Below the pieces are notes generated by a model. The model was not told the DNA's origin. It saw only the letters and a list, made by a program, of their open reading frames with translations, and made no database searches. From Bradyrhizobium acaciae (lineage in GTDB: Bacteria; Pseudomonadota; Alphaproteobacteria; Rhizobiales; Xanthobacteraceae), in the NCBI RefSeq assembly GCF_020889785.1, contig NZ_JACMYK010000057.1, positions 1-43,175 of the forward strand: a stretch of 43,175 nucleotides of DNA. Direction: 5' to 3'. How positions within the stretch are numbered: the stretch's first letter is position 1; the number at the start of each line of letters is the position of its first letter. Made by a program: the position numbers and the translations under genes. Positions 7,823 to 15,906 of this stretch are shown here, in pieces.

Positions 7823-9007
7823 TCAGGCGCGTTCGTAGAGCGTCACGACGCAGGCGCCGCCGAGGCCGAGATTGTGCTGCAGCCCAAGCCGCGCGCCCTC
7901 GACCTGGGTCGCCGCGGCGGTGCCGCGCAACTGCCGCGTCAGCTCGTAGCACTGCGCAAGGCCGGTGGCACCGAGCGGATGGCCCTTCGACAGCAGCCCG
8001 CCCGAGGGATTGGTGACGATCCTCCCGCCATAGGTATTGTCGCCGTCGTCGATGAATTTCGCGGCCTCGCCCTGGCCGCACAGGCCGAGCCCCTCATAAG
8101 TGATCAGCTCGTTGTGCGCGAAGCAGTCGTGCAGCTCGACGACGTCGAGATCCCCGGGCCCGATGCCGGCGGCTTCATAGACCTTGCCCGCGGCATCGCG
8201 CGCCATGTCGTAACCGACCACCTGCATCATGTCTGATGCACCGAAGGTCGACGGCGTGTCGGTCGTCATCGCCTGCGCCGCGATGCGGACGCTCTTGTTC
8301 AGGCCATGCTGGTCGGCGAACTTCTCCGAAACCAGGATCGCGGCGGCGCCGCCGCAGGTCGGCGGGCACGCCATCAACCGCGTCATCACGCCGGGCCAGA
8401 TCACCTGGTCGTTCATCACGTCGTCGGCCGTGACCTCCTTGCGGAACAGCGCCAGCGGATTGTTCTTGGCGTGGCGGCTCGCCTTGGCGCGCACCTTTGC
8501 GAACGCGGAGAGCGGCGTGCCGTATTTCTTCATGTGGCTCAAGCCCGCGCCGCCGAAATAGCGCAGCGCCAACGGCACGCCGGGCGCGTCGACCAGTCTG
8601 TCGGCCGCGGCATCGAAATCGTCGAACGCGCTCGGACGGTCGGTGAACACGGCGCCGAGCGCGCCGGGCTTCATCTGCTCGAAGCCGAGCGCCATCACGC
8701 AATCGGCCGCGCCCGACTCGATCGCCTGCCGCGCCAGGAACAGCGCGGTCGAGCCGGTCGAGCAGTTGTTGTTGACGTTGACGATCGGGATGCCGGTCAT
8801 GCCGACCGGATAGAGCGCGCGCTGCCCGCATGTGGAGTCGCCATAGACGTAGCCGACATAGGCCTGCTGGACCTTGCCGTAGTCGAGGCCGGCGTCGGCG
8901 AGCGCGAGCCTGGCGGCCTCGGCGCCCATCACATGGTACGGCGCGTTGGCGCCCGGCTTGACGAACGGGATCATGCCGACCCCGGCAACATAGGTGCGTG
9001 ACGTCAT
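7823..9007 (-). CDS. Thiolase, SCP2/lipid-transfer type acetyl-CoA acetyltransferase
   Basis: A 394-residue thiolase, first gene of the leftward catabolic row. The nucleophile is Cys82 (NNNCSTGSTAL). HDCFAHNE and GGLLSKGHPLGATG supply the acid/base His residues of the SCP2-thiolase class. Because Cys82 is present it should perform thiolytic cleavage of a 3-oxoacyl-CoA. Aldolase-type relatives (Ltp2) lack this Cys and need a DUF35 partner, and no DUF35 gene is seen here. The ATG lies 9-15 bases from a GGGAGGA site. Eight bases separate its stop from the MaoC-like gene. Confidence 0.92.
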   Translation of the reverse strand: MTSRTYVAGVGMIPFVKPGANAPYHVMGAEAARLALADAGLDYGKVQQAYVGYVYGDSTCGQRALYPVGMTGIPIVNVNNNCSTGSTALFLARQAIESGAADCVMALGFEQMKPGALGAVFTDRPSAFDDFDAAADRLVDAPGVPLALRYFGGAGLSHMKKYGTPLSAFAKVRAKASRHAKNNPLALFRKEVTADDVMNDQVIWPGVMTRLMACPPTCGGAAAILVSEKFADQHGLNKSVRIAAQAMTTDTPSTFGASDMMQVVGYDMARDAAGKVYEAAGIGPGDLDVVELHDCFAHNELITYEGLGLCGQGEAAKFIDDGDNTYGGRIVTNPSGGLLSKGHPLGATGLAQCYELTRQLRGTAAATQVEGARLGLQHNLGLGGACVVTLYERA

Positions 9008-9024
9008 CGCGTGTCCTCCCGGAA

Positions 9025-9059
9025 ATTACCCACTGGACTATTTATTACCCACGGGTAAT
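9025..9059. promoter_or_regulatory. Operator-like palindrome and half-site between divergent catabolic genes
   Basis: ATTACCC (9044-9050) and GGGTAAT (9053-9059) form a palindrome with a 2-base centre. A further ATTACCCA half-site sits at 9025-9032, 19 bases from the next one. The site lies between the thiolase start (9007) and the TetR start (9102). This position and symmetry fit a TetR dimer site controlling both arms. Confidence 0.55.
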
Positions 9060-9101
9060 ATACGGGCGACCTTCCGGAGTCAATGCGACAACAGCCACGC
9101 G

Positions 9102-9920
9102 ATGGACGCCCGCATCCCCTCTTCCAACAATGAGTCACCCTGGCTGCCCTTCGAGAGCCGGCGCCGCGCCCGCGACGAGAAGCGCGAGGCGGTGCTGCGC
9201 ACGGCCGTAGCCCTGTTCCTCGAACAGGGCTATCACGGCGCCACGCTGAACGAGGTCGCCAAGCGGCTCAACATCACCAAGCCGGCGCTCTACAATTACT
9301 TCCGCGGCAAGGACGAGATCCTCTACGAATGCTGGTCGATCGGCAATGAGCTGGTCGACGACTGCATCGCCGAGACCTCGGCCGGCGGCGGCTCGGGGCT
9401 CGACAAGCTGCGCAAGCTGATCGTCCGCTATGCCGAGCTGATGACCGCGGACTACGGCAAAAGCCTGGTCCGCTTCGACATCCGCGATCTCAGCGAGCAC
9501 AACCGTAAGATCGTGCAGACCGCCAAGCGGCGGATCGACCGCGCCTTCCGCGACTATATTGCCGCAGGCGTCGAAGACGGTTCGGTGCAAGCCTGCGATC
9601 CGAAGCTCGCGGCGTTTGCGATTGCGGGCTCGCTGAACTGGATCGGACACTGGTTCCAACCCGGCGGCGAGTTGAGCGGACGCGCCGTCGCCGAGGAATT
9701 CGCGATCCGCCTCACCGAAGGCATCGCCAAAACAACAACGCAAGCGACATCAACGCGCAAGACAACAGCGCGCAAAGCAGCCGCCGCACCGGCTGCAGAG
9801 AAGGTGGACAAACCGCCTCGCAAGGGAAACGCAACAAGGGAGGAGACGAGTGAACATCACACACGGACTGCGGCGGGCGCTGCAGGTCAATCCAAACGGG
9901 CTCGCAGTCGTCTGCGGTGA
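9102..9920 (+). CDS. TetR-family transcriptional regulator with long basic tail
   Basis: A 272-residue regulator. Residues about 27-75 are the TetR helix-turn-helix (AVALFLEQGYHGATLNEVAK then NITKPALYNYFRGKDEIL). Residues 80-208 are the ligand domain, resembling regulators of acyl-CoA catabolism. From about 210 there is an unusual 60-residue Lys/Ala/Thr/Arg-rich tail (TTARKAAAAPAAEK) that could add non-specific DNA contact. The start at 9102 was chosen because the HTH begins soon after and upstream codons lie in the operator region; its ribosome site is weak. The last 23 residues and the stop are encoded within the start of the acyl-CoA synthetase gene, a 71-base overlap. It probably represses both arms until an acyl-CoA binds. 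Confidence 0.9.
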   Translation: MDARIPSSNNESPWLPFESRRRARDEKREAVLRTAVALFLEQGYHGATLNEVAKRLNITKPALYNYFRGKDEILYECWSIGNELVDDCIAETSAGGGSGLDKLRKLIVRYAELMTADYGKSLVRFDIRDLSEHNRKIVQTAKRRIDRAFRDYIAAGVEDGSVQACDPKLAAFAIAGSLNWIGHWFQPGGELSGRAVAEEFAIRLTEGIAKTTTQATSTRKTTARKAAAAPAAEKVDKPPRKGNATREETSEHHTRTAAGAAGQSKRARSRLR

Positions 9921-11406
9921 GCGGCGGCGCAATTGGCGCGAGGTCGGCGAGCGTGTCGCCCGCCTCGCCTCCGCGATCCGCGCGCTCGGCGCTGAGAATG
10001 GCGACCGCGTCGCGATCCTGTCGCTGAACTCCGACCGTTACCTCGAACTCTACCTCGCAGTCGGCTGGGCCGGCGCCGTGATCGTGCCGCTCAACATCCG
10101 CTGGTCTCCGATCGAGAACGAGGATGCGCTGCGTGACTGCCGCGCAACGATCCTGTTCGTCGACAAGGCGTTTGCGGCGGTCGGCGCGACTTTGGCTGGC
10201 GCGATCCCCGGCCTGAAGCTGGTCTATGCCGACGAGGGTGAGACGCCCGCCGGCATGGAGAATTACGAGACGCTGATCGCCCGCAGCGAACCCATTCCCG
10301 ATGCGATGCGCACCCGCGACGATCTCGCTGGCATCTTCTACACCGGCGGCACCACCGGCCGCTCCAAGGGCGTGATGCTGAGCCACGGCAATCTGATGGC
10401 CAATGCGCTGAACGCGCTCGGCGAAGGCCTGTGGCCGAGCAGCACGATCTACCTGCACGCTGCGCCGATGTTCCACCTCGCCAATGGCGCGGCGATGTAT
10501 TCGGTGCTGCTGTCGGGCGGCTCCAACGTCGTGGTCCAGGGCTTCACGCCGGACGGCGTTGCGGCCGCGGTGCAGAAGGAGGGCATCACCGACGTGCTGC
10601 TGGTGCCGACCATGATCCAGATGTTCGTCGATCATCCGACGCTCGGCAATTACGACCTGTCGTCGTTGAAACGGATCGCCTACGGCGCCTCCGTGATCAG
10701 CGATGCCGTGCTGATGCGCGCCATGAAGGCACTGCCGCACGTCGAGTTCACGCAAGCCTACGGCATGACCGAGCTGTCGCCGATCGCGACGCTGCTGCAC
10801 TGGAAGGAACATATCGGCGACGGGCGCGCCAAGGGCCGGCATCGCGGCGCCGGCCGTGCCACGCTGGGCGCCGAGGTGAAGATCGTCGACGCCCTGGATC
10901 AGGTGGTGCCATCAGGTACCGTCGGCGAGATCGCGGTGCGCGGCGATATGGTGATGATGGGCTACTGGGAGCGGCCGGAGGAAACCGCACGCGCGGTGAT
11001 CGACGGCTGGATGCACACCGGCGACGGCGGCTACATGGACGCGGACGGCTTCGTCTACGTCGTCGACCGCGTCAAGGACATGATCATCTCCGGCGGTGAG
11101 AACGTCTATTCGGCCGAGGTCGAGAACGCCCTCGCCCAGCACCCGTCCGTGGCGCAATGCGCCGTGATCGGCATCCCGAGCGAGCGCTGGGGCGAGCAGG
11201 TCCACGCCGTGGTGGTGATGAAGAACGGCGCCAGCACCACGCCGGAAGAGCTGATCGAGCACTGCAAGGCGCTGATCGCCGGCTACAAATGTCCGCGCAG
11301 CGTCGACGTCACCGCGACCCCGCTGCCGCTGTCCGGCGCCGGCAAGATCCTGAAGCGCGAGCTGCGCAAGCCGTATTGGGAGAACCGCGAGCGGCGGGTG
11401 AGCTGA
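9850..11406 (+). CDS. Acyl-CoA synthetase (class I AMP-forming ligase)
   Basis: A 518-residue adenylate-forming enzyme that activates a carboxylic acid to its CoA thioester. The P-loop YTGGTTGRSKG is at about 164-174, the adenine motif YGMTELSP near 305, and the hinge region is GWMHTGDGGYMDADGF with DRVKDMIISGGENVY. The catalytic Lys of GAGKILKREL is at about 499. The start is a GTG at 9850 with GGGAGGAGA 5-12 bases upstream, inside the TetR frame. The conserved N-terminal region needs this start, so the overlap with tetR is real. It likely supplies the CoA ester consumed by the opposite-strand dehydrogenase, hydratases, SDR and thiolase. The acid itself is unknown; a medium/long-chain or aryl-alkanoic acid is plausible. 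Confidence 0.93.
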   Translation: MNITHGLRRALQVNPNGLAVVCGERRRNWREVGERVARLASAIRALGAENGDRVAILSLNSDRYLELYLAVGWAGAVIVPLNIRWSPIENEDALRDCRATILFVDKAFAAVGATLAGAIPGLKLVYADEGETPAGMENYETLIARSEPIPDAMRTRDDLAGIFYTGGTTGRSKGVMLSHGNLMANALNALGEGLWPSSTIYLHAAPMFHLANGAAMYSVLLSGGSNVVVQGFTPDGVAAAVQKEGITDVLLVPTMIQMFVDHPTLGNYDLSSLKRIAYGASVISDAVLMRAMKALPHVEFTQAYGMTELSPIATLLHWKEHIGDGRAKGRHRGAGRATLGAEVKIVDALDQVVPSGTVGEIAVRGDMVMMGYWERPEETARAVIDGWMHTGDGGYMDADGFVYVVDRVKDMIISGGENVYSAEVENALAQHPSVAQCAVIGIPSERWGEQVHAVVVMKNGASTTPEELIEHCKALIAGYKCPRSVDVTATPLPLSGAGKILKRELRKPYWENRERRVS

Positions 11407-11411
11407 TGCTC

Positions 11412-11493
11412 CGTCATTCCGGGGCGGTCCGCAGGGCCGAACCCGGAATCTCGAGATTCCGGGTCTGGTCCTTCGGACCATCCCGGAATGACG
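11412..11493. repeat. Intergenic repeat with nested palindromes
   Basis: Outer arms CGTCATTCCGGG and CCCGGAATGACG (11412-11423, 11482-11493) are perfect complements. Inside lie a 24-base perfect palindrome (11441-11464, centre TCGA, arms beginning ACCCGGAATC) and a TGGTCC-TTC-GGACCA hairpin (11466-11480). It begins 6 bases after the acyl-CoA synthetase stop and may end that transcript. Elements starting CGTCATTCCGGGG are recalled as common in Bradyrhizobium. Confidence 0.7.
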
Positions 11494-11582
11494 ATGCCTC
11501 ATGACGCTGCTTCACCAGCGGCCGTTGACATCGCCGCATGCGGCCGATTGGATCGGTTCGAGATTCAATCCAGCGAGTTCCG

Positions 11583-12176
11583 ATGTCCGCACCTGATACC
11601 AACGCCGACGGCAAGTCCCGTCGCCTGATGCACCGCCGCTCCGTCGAATGTCTCGGTTATCTCCGTGACGACGGGCTGTGGGAGGTCGAGGCGCGGCTGG
11701 TCGACACAAAACCCTATGCGCGGCAGGACAAGCATCGCGGCCTGCAGCAACCCGAGGACCCCGTGCACGACATCCGCCTGCGGCTTGCGGTCGACGACAG
11801 CTTCACGATCCGCGAGACCGGCACCACGATGGCCTCGACGCCCTACCCGTCCTGCCTCGACGTCGAAGGCATCCTGCAGCGGCTGGTCGGCGAACGTATC
11901 GGCAAGGGCTGGCGCGAGCTGATCCGTCGCAAGATCGGCAGACTGGAGACCTGCACCCATCTCGCCGAGCTCTTGGGTCCTGCGGTGACGACCCTGTTCC
12001 AGACCGCGACCTCGGGCAAGGACCCGCAGGGCCGCGGCGCGCTCGATCACCAGCGTGACGCCACCGAGCCGCCGTTCTTCGTCGGCGGCTGCTATTCGTG
12101 GCGGCTGGACGGACCTGTTGTCGCCGAGACATTCCCGCAATTCGCGAAGGCAGTCGAGGCCAAACGGGATATTTGA
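11583..12176 (+). CDS. DUF2889 domain protein
   Basis: A 197-residue protein recognised as DUF2889 from HRRSVECLGYLRDDGLWEVE, DPVHDIRLRLAVDDSFTI, ASTPYPSCLDVEG and CTHLAELLGPAVTTLFQT. The family is usually found next to catabolic or CoA-ligase gene clusters and has no known activity. Conserved His, Cys and acidic residues would allow metal binding, but that is speculation. The start at 11583 is chosen over 11538 because the conserved region begins soon after and a GCGAG sequence lies upstream. It converges on the MocR gene. Confidence 0.82.
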   Translation: MSAPDTNADGKSRRLMHRRSVECLGYLRDDGLWEVEARLVDTKPYARQDKHRGLQQPEDPVHDIRLRLAVDDSFTIRETGTTMASTPYPSCLDVEGILQRLVGERIGKGWRELIRRKIGRLETCTHLAELLGPAVTTLFQTATSGKDPQGRGALDHQRDATEPPFFVGGCYSWRLDGPVVAETFPQFAKAVEAKRDI

Positions 12177-12203
12177 GCTTGGCCTGCGTTGCGGCACCCC
12201 GGC

Positions 12204-13625
12204 CTATGCAGGCACGTGTCCCGCGAGCCGGTCGATGATGTTGAAGAGCCGGTCACAGGAAGCCTCGATCCTCTTTTGCGGGGACGTGGCGATGCCGAGC
12301 ATCAGGCCGGATCGCGCTGAAGCGCTCGACGCATACCAGAGCGACAGAGGCGTAGGCGCCAAGCCGAATGATGCCAGCTCCCTTGCGATCGAGAGGTCGG
12401 ACGTTCCGTCCGGCAGTCGCAGGATCGCGGCCAATCCACCGATGGTCACGTCTTTGGCACGGGCACGCAGGCATTTGAGCAACGCTTCACCCTGCGCCGC
12501 ATAGACCCGCTTCGTGCGGCGAAGATGCCGCAGATGGTGGCCATCGCGGATGAATTCGGCGGTCGCGAGCTGCACCGGGGGCGCTGGCGCCGGGGCGAGA
12601 CACGCGGCGATCTCGGCAAACCGGGGCATCAGGGAGGGCGGTGCGACGACAAAGCCCAACCGCAAGGCCGGCGTCAGGGTTTTACTGAACGATCCGATGT
12701 GAATGACGCGCCCGGCACGATCGAGCGAGGCGAGCGCCGGCGTGGCACGGCCCTTCAACTGAAGCTCGCTCAGATAGTCATCCTCGATCACCCAGACTCG
12801 CTCCTGAGCGGCCCAATCGAGCAGACGCGCGCGTCTTGCCAGCGAGAGTGTGAAGCCGAGCGGTGCCTGCTGTCCGGGAGTTACTACCGCCAGCGCGGCA
12901 TCAGGCGCGTGTTCCAGACCGTAACCGACGTCGATGCCGTCAGCATCGACCGGGATCGGCGCGATCGACATCCGCGCGAGCTCAAGACCGTGCCGGGTAA
13001 AAGGAAAGCCCGGCTCCTCCATCCAGACTTTCTTCTGTTCGAGGCCGAGGACATGAAGCGTCAGTCCAAGGCCGCCGCTGAAGCCTCCTGTGATGAAAAC
13101 CTGCGAGGCCGTGCACGCGATCCCTCGCGCCAGCGCAAGATACGCCGCGATCTCGCGCCGCAACTCCAATTCGCCGCGCGGATCCGGGTAGAGGGCCGGC
13201 GCGCTCATACCTGCGCGAACCGCCTGCGTGTGCAGCCTCGAGAACAGCTTGGCCGGAAACGTCGCCTGCGCGGGTACGCCCATCTGGAAAGTGGCCGGCC
13301 CCGCGATGAGCTCCTGATACGTCTCCATGAAGGAGCCGGGATCGGGAGCCTCTTCCTGCACGGCGGCGAAGGAAGGCCGATCCGCGACATGCGTTCCCCG
13401 CGCGCGTGAAGCGACGATCAGCTGCGCAGAGGAAAGCATTTCATAGGCCGCGCGCACGGTGCCTCGCGCAACGCCGAGCTGAGCCGCGAGGTCCTGCCAG
13501 GAGGGCAGACGTGCGCCGGGGGCGAGCACGCCGGTCTCGATAGCGGCCCCGATACCTCTGCGAATCTGCTCCGCGAGCGGCGTCTTCGCAGATCGATCCA
13601 GTTCCAGTCGCAACGGTCCGGTCAT
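12204..13625 (-). CDS. MocR-type regulator: GntR winged helix fused to class I aminotransferase domain
   Basis: A 473-residue PdxR/MocR-family regulator. Residues about 14-82 are the GntR winged helix (LPSWQDLAAQLGVARGTVRAA). Residues 105-470 have the aminotransferase fold with YPDPRGELELR (146-156), EDDYLSEL (281-288) and the PLP Lys at about 315 (IGSFSKTLTPALRLG). Such proteins use PLP, alone or with an amino compound, as an effector to control a divergent gene set. The start at 13625 follows GntR-domain length; the frame is open further upstream but runs into the divergent promoter. It faces the cupin/AhpD/HD operon across an 89-base gap with an inverted repeat and probably controls it. 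Confidence 0.92.
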   Translation of the reverse strand: MTGPLRLELDRSAKTPLAEQIRRGIGAAIETGVLAPGARLPSWQDLAAQLGVARGTVRAAYEMLSSAQLIVASRARGTHVADRPSFAAVQEEAPDPGSFMETYQELIAGPATFQMGVPAQATFPAKLFSRLHTQAVRAGMSAPALYPDPRGELELRREIAAYLALARGIACTASQVFITGGFSGGLGLTLHVLGLEQKKVWMEEPGFPFTRHGLELARMSIAPIPVDADGIDVGYGLEHAPDAALAVVTPGQQAPLGFTLSLARRARLLDWAAQERVWVIEDDYLSELQLKGRATPALASLDRAGRVIHIGSFSKTLTPALRLGFVVAPPSLMPRFAEIAACLAPAPAPPVQLATAEFIRDGHHLRHLRRTKRVYAAQGEALLKCLRARAKDVTIGGLAAILRLPDGTSDLSIARELASFGLAPTPLSLWYASSASARSGLMLGIATSPQKRIEASCDRLFNIIDRLAGHVPA

Positions 13626-13653
13626 GGGCCTTAGTACACGATTTTTGCCTGTT

Positions 13654-13677
13654 CTTGGTGCTTTTATATGAACCAAG
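13654..13677. promoter_or_regulatory. Inverted repeat in the MocR/cupin divergent promoter
   Basis: CTTGGT (13654-13659) and ACCAAG (13672-13677) flank an A/T-rich spacer containing TTTATAT, which could be a -10 element. The site lies in the only gap between the MocR regulator and the operon it faces. It is a candidate MocR operator; half-site spacing in this family varies, so the call is tentative. Confidence 0.4.
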
Positions 13678-13714
13678 GCGAAGGCACCTATGGAAGCAAA
13701 GGAGAGCACCGACC

Positions 13715-14140
13715 ATGCAGATGCCATCCATCCTCGCCGCCTGCGCTGCGCTCGCCATCGCCGCGGCAACACCTGCCCCTGCTCATGAGACGGGTCAGAC
13801 GGTCACCCCGACCTTCCAGCAGGCGATCACCAATATTCCCGGCAAGTCGCTGATCGCCGTCGTCGTCGATTATGCGCCGGGCGGAGCGTCGCCGTCGCAC
13901 ATCCACGCCAAGTCGGCTTTCATCTTCGGCTACGTGCTGTCTGGCGAAATTGAATCGCAGGTCAATGACGGACCGACTCGGGTCTACCGCACCGGCGAAA
14001 GCTTCTACGAGACGCCGGGTTCCCGCCACCCCGTCAGCCGCAACGCCAGCAAGACCACGCCGGCAAAGCTGCTCGCCGTGTTCGTCGTCGACACCGACGA
14101 CAAGGAACTGACCACTCCCGTCAAACAAAACGATCGTTAA
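13715..14140 (+). CDS. Exported cupin-domain protein
   Basis: A 141-residue protein with a signal peptide (hydrophobic stretch ILAACAALAIAAATPAPA, probable cleavage after Ala23 in APA-HE), so it should be periplasmic. The rest is one cupin barrel: motif 1 is SHIHAKSAFIFGYVLSGEIE with His62 and His64, and motif 2 is ETPGSRHPVSRNAS with His105. These could hold one metal ion. A GGAG lies 10 bases before the chosen ATG; a longer frame upstream lacks such a site. It is first of three same-strand genes divergent from the MocR regulator, 10 bases before the AhpD-like gene. Its role is unknown; small exported cupins of this type are often uncharacterised. Confidence 0.87.
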   Translation: MQMPSILAACAALAIAAATPAPAHETGQTVTPTFQQAITNIPGKSLIAVVVDYAPGGASPSHIHAKSAFIFGYVLSGEIESQVNDGPTRVYRTGESFYETPGSRHPVSRNASKTTPAKLLAVFVVDTDDKELTTPVKQNDR

Positions 14141-14150
14141 GGAGCCCGTC

Positions 14151-14612
14151 ATGAGCATGCGTCTCGATTACAACCGTATTGCGCCGGCGGGCGTTAAAGC
14201 CCTGGGCGGAGTCTACGGCTATGTCTTGCAAAGCAGCCTACCCACCACGATGGTCACCCTCGTCTACTTGCGCATCTCGCAGATCAATAACTGCGCCTAT
14301 TGCCTCGACATGCACACCCGCGACCTGCTCAAGGGCGGGGTGAGCGTCGAAAAGCTGGCACTGCTGCAAGCGTGGGCAGAAGCCGGCGATCTCTTCGACG
14401 AGCGCGAACGCGCTGCCCTCGCATGGGCGGAAACGGTAACCCGCGTCGCCGATACCGGCGTGCCGGACCAAGCTTACGAGGCCGCCCGCGCCGTCTTCGA
14501 TGAACGCGAGCTCGTCGACCTTACCATCGCGATCGGCCTGATGAATGCCTACAATCGCATGGCGATCAGCTTCCGGAATACGCCGCAGGCCGCGATCGAG
14601 ATGGCAGCGTGA
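14151..14612 (+). CDS. AhpD-like carboxymuconolactone-decarboxylase-family protein
   Basis: A 153-residue all-helical protein with the AhpD-type redox motif NNCAYCLDMHTRD: Cys48-x2-Cys51-x3-His55. Members with this motif act as alkylhydroperoxidase-like thiol peroxidases or disulfide reductants; true carboxymuconolactone decarboxylases lack the CxxC. YLRISQINNCAYC and NAYNRMAISF are typical of the subfamily. AAGGAG lies 5-10 bases before the ATG. It is the middle gene of the operon, with the HD-hydrolase frame starting just after it. A peroxide or electrophile defence role is possible but not shown. Confidence 0.9.
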   Translation: MSMRLDYNRIAPAGVKALGGVYGYVLQSSLPTTMVTLVYLRISQINNCAYCLDMHTRDLLKGGVSVEKLALLQAWAEAGDLFDERERAALAWAETVTRVADTGVPDQAYEAARAVFDERELVDLTIAIGLMNAYNRMAISFRNTPQAAIEMAA

Positions 14613-14647
14613 TGAAGGTCGACAGCATGGAGAAAGGGAGCCAACAA

Positions 14648-15283
14648 ATGACCGAGATTTCCGGCATCAAGATTCCCGACAGCAAGCTGGCGCGCGAGGC
14701 AGCCGAGCTCGTGCGCCAATATGAAAACGAGCTGCTGTTCAACCATTCGGTTCGCGTCTATGTGTTCGGTGCGATGAAGGGAATCCGCCAGAAGGTGAAA
14801 TTCGATTCCGAGCTGCTCTACGTCGCGGCACTGTTTCACGATCTCGGCCTTGTCGATCACTATCACACCGAGACCAAGCGCTTTGAAGTCGACGGCGCCG
14901 ATGCTGCGCGCGAATTTCTCCGGGCGCGCGGCATCGCGGAAGCGAAGAGCGATCTGGTGTGGGAGGCGATTGCCCTGCACACCACCCCGGGGATTCCACA
15001 ATACATGCGGCCGGAAATCGCGCTCACCAACGCGGGGGTCTTGGTCGATGTCGTAGGCGTTGGATACGACGACTATACCCCGGAGCAACGCCAGCAGGTC
15101 ATCGCCGCATTTCCGCGCGGTGATTTCAAGAACGAGTTTCTCAAGATACAGACGTGCTCGGCCTTGAAGAAGCCCCAGACCACGTTCGGAACCGTCAATT
15201 TCGACTACATCGAAGATCGCGATCCGACATTCCGGAAGCCGAATGCATGCGTCCGCATCCGCAACACTTCCTGGCAGAGTTGA
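14648..15283 (+). CDS. HD-domain hydrolase, cyanamide-hydratase-like subfamily
   Basis: A 211-residue protein with the HD metal-site pattern: His33 (FNHSVRVY), His64-Asp65 (LFHDLG), His111 (LHTTPGIP) and a later Asp (VLVDVVGVGYDDY). FNHSVRVYVFG and the rest match bacterial HD proteins annotated as similar to fungal cyanamide hydratase, most of which have no proven substrate. The start at 14648 has GGGAG about 7 bases upstream; the frame is open from 14609, overlapping the previous gene by 4 bases, so an earlier start is possible. It is last in the MocR-linked operon. Confidence 0.85.
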   Translation: MTEISGIKIPDSKLAREAAELVRQYENELLFNHSVRVYVFGAMKGIRQKVKFDSELLYVAALFHDLGLVDHYHTETKRFEVDGADAAREFLRARGIAEAKSDLVWEAIALHTTPGIPQYMRPEIALTNAGVLVDVVGVGYDDYTPEQRQQVIAAFPRGDFKNEFLKIQTCSALKKPQTTFGTVNFDYIEDRDPTFRKPNACVRIRNTSWQS

Positions 15284-15339
15284 GACTTCGTCGGCCGTTC
15301 CCCGCGTGATATTCTGTGAACGCAATCAGGGGATGGAAC

Positions 15340-15891
15340 GTGGAGAAGTACGGCGCCGGGTCGATCGTTGTCTCCGACTATGACCCAAATTGGCCCATAT
15401 TGTTCTCGCAGGAGCGGACGCGGATCGAGCAAGCTCTCGGCGCGTTCGCTCTGGCCGTCGAGCACATCGGCAGCACGGCCGTGCCAGGCCTGCCGTCGAA
15501 GCCCATCATCGACCTGCTGGTTGGCGTGCCCAGTCTCGAAGAGGCCAGGCAACGCTGCATCAAGCCGCTTGAGGCATTTGGCTATATCTACATGCCGCAA
15601 TATGCGTCATGGATTCCCGACGAGTTGTTCTTCCGCAAGGGGCCTCCGGGTCCGTGGACCCACCATCTGCATGTGATGGAGCCGTCGCATCCGCGATGGG
15701 ACGCCCGCCTGGTATTTCGCGATTACCTGCGTGCGCACCCCGACGTCGCCCGCGCCTATGCCGACATCAAGCGCGCCCTCGCCACCTCTTCAAAGGATAA
15801 CATCGAGGCCTATCGGACCGGCAAGGATGTTTTCGTCGCGGAGACAACAGCCAAGGCGCGCGCATGGCGCGCCTTGGCGGAAGATCAATAG
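15340..15891 (+). CDS. GrpB-family protein (nucleotidyltransferase fold)
   Basis: A 183-residue UPF0157/GrpB protein: VVSDYDPNWPILFSQER, VEHIGSTAVPGLPSKPIIDLLVGV and HHLHVMEPSHPRWDARLVFRDYL. The GSTAVPGLxxKPIIDL stretch is the nucleotidyltransferase-like signature. Stand-alone members are of unknown role; in some bacteria the domain is fused to dephospho-CoA kinase. The GTG at 15340 is preferred because AGGGGA lies just before it; the GTG at 15316 has no ribosome site. It follows the HD gene on the same strand after a 56-base gap and could be a late member of that operon. Confidence 0.87.
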   Translation: MEKYGAGSIVVSDYDPNWPILFSQERTRIEQALGAFALAVEHIGSTAVPGLPSKPIIDLLVGVPSLEEARQRCIKPLEAFGYIYMPQYASWIPDELFFRKGPPGPWTHHLHVMEPSHPRWDARLVFRDYLRAHPDVARAYADIKRALATSSKDNIEAYRTGKDVFVAETTAKARAWRALAEDQ

Positions 15892-15906
15892 CAGCGCCGG
15901 ACCGCG

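Noticed and set aside
7823..9007. Ltp2-type aldolase in place of thiolase
   Set aside because: The nucleophilic Cys82 is present and no DUF35 partner gene is nearby.
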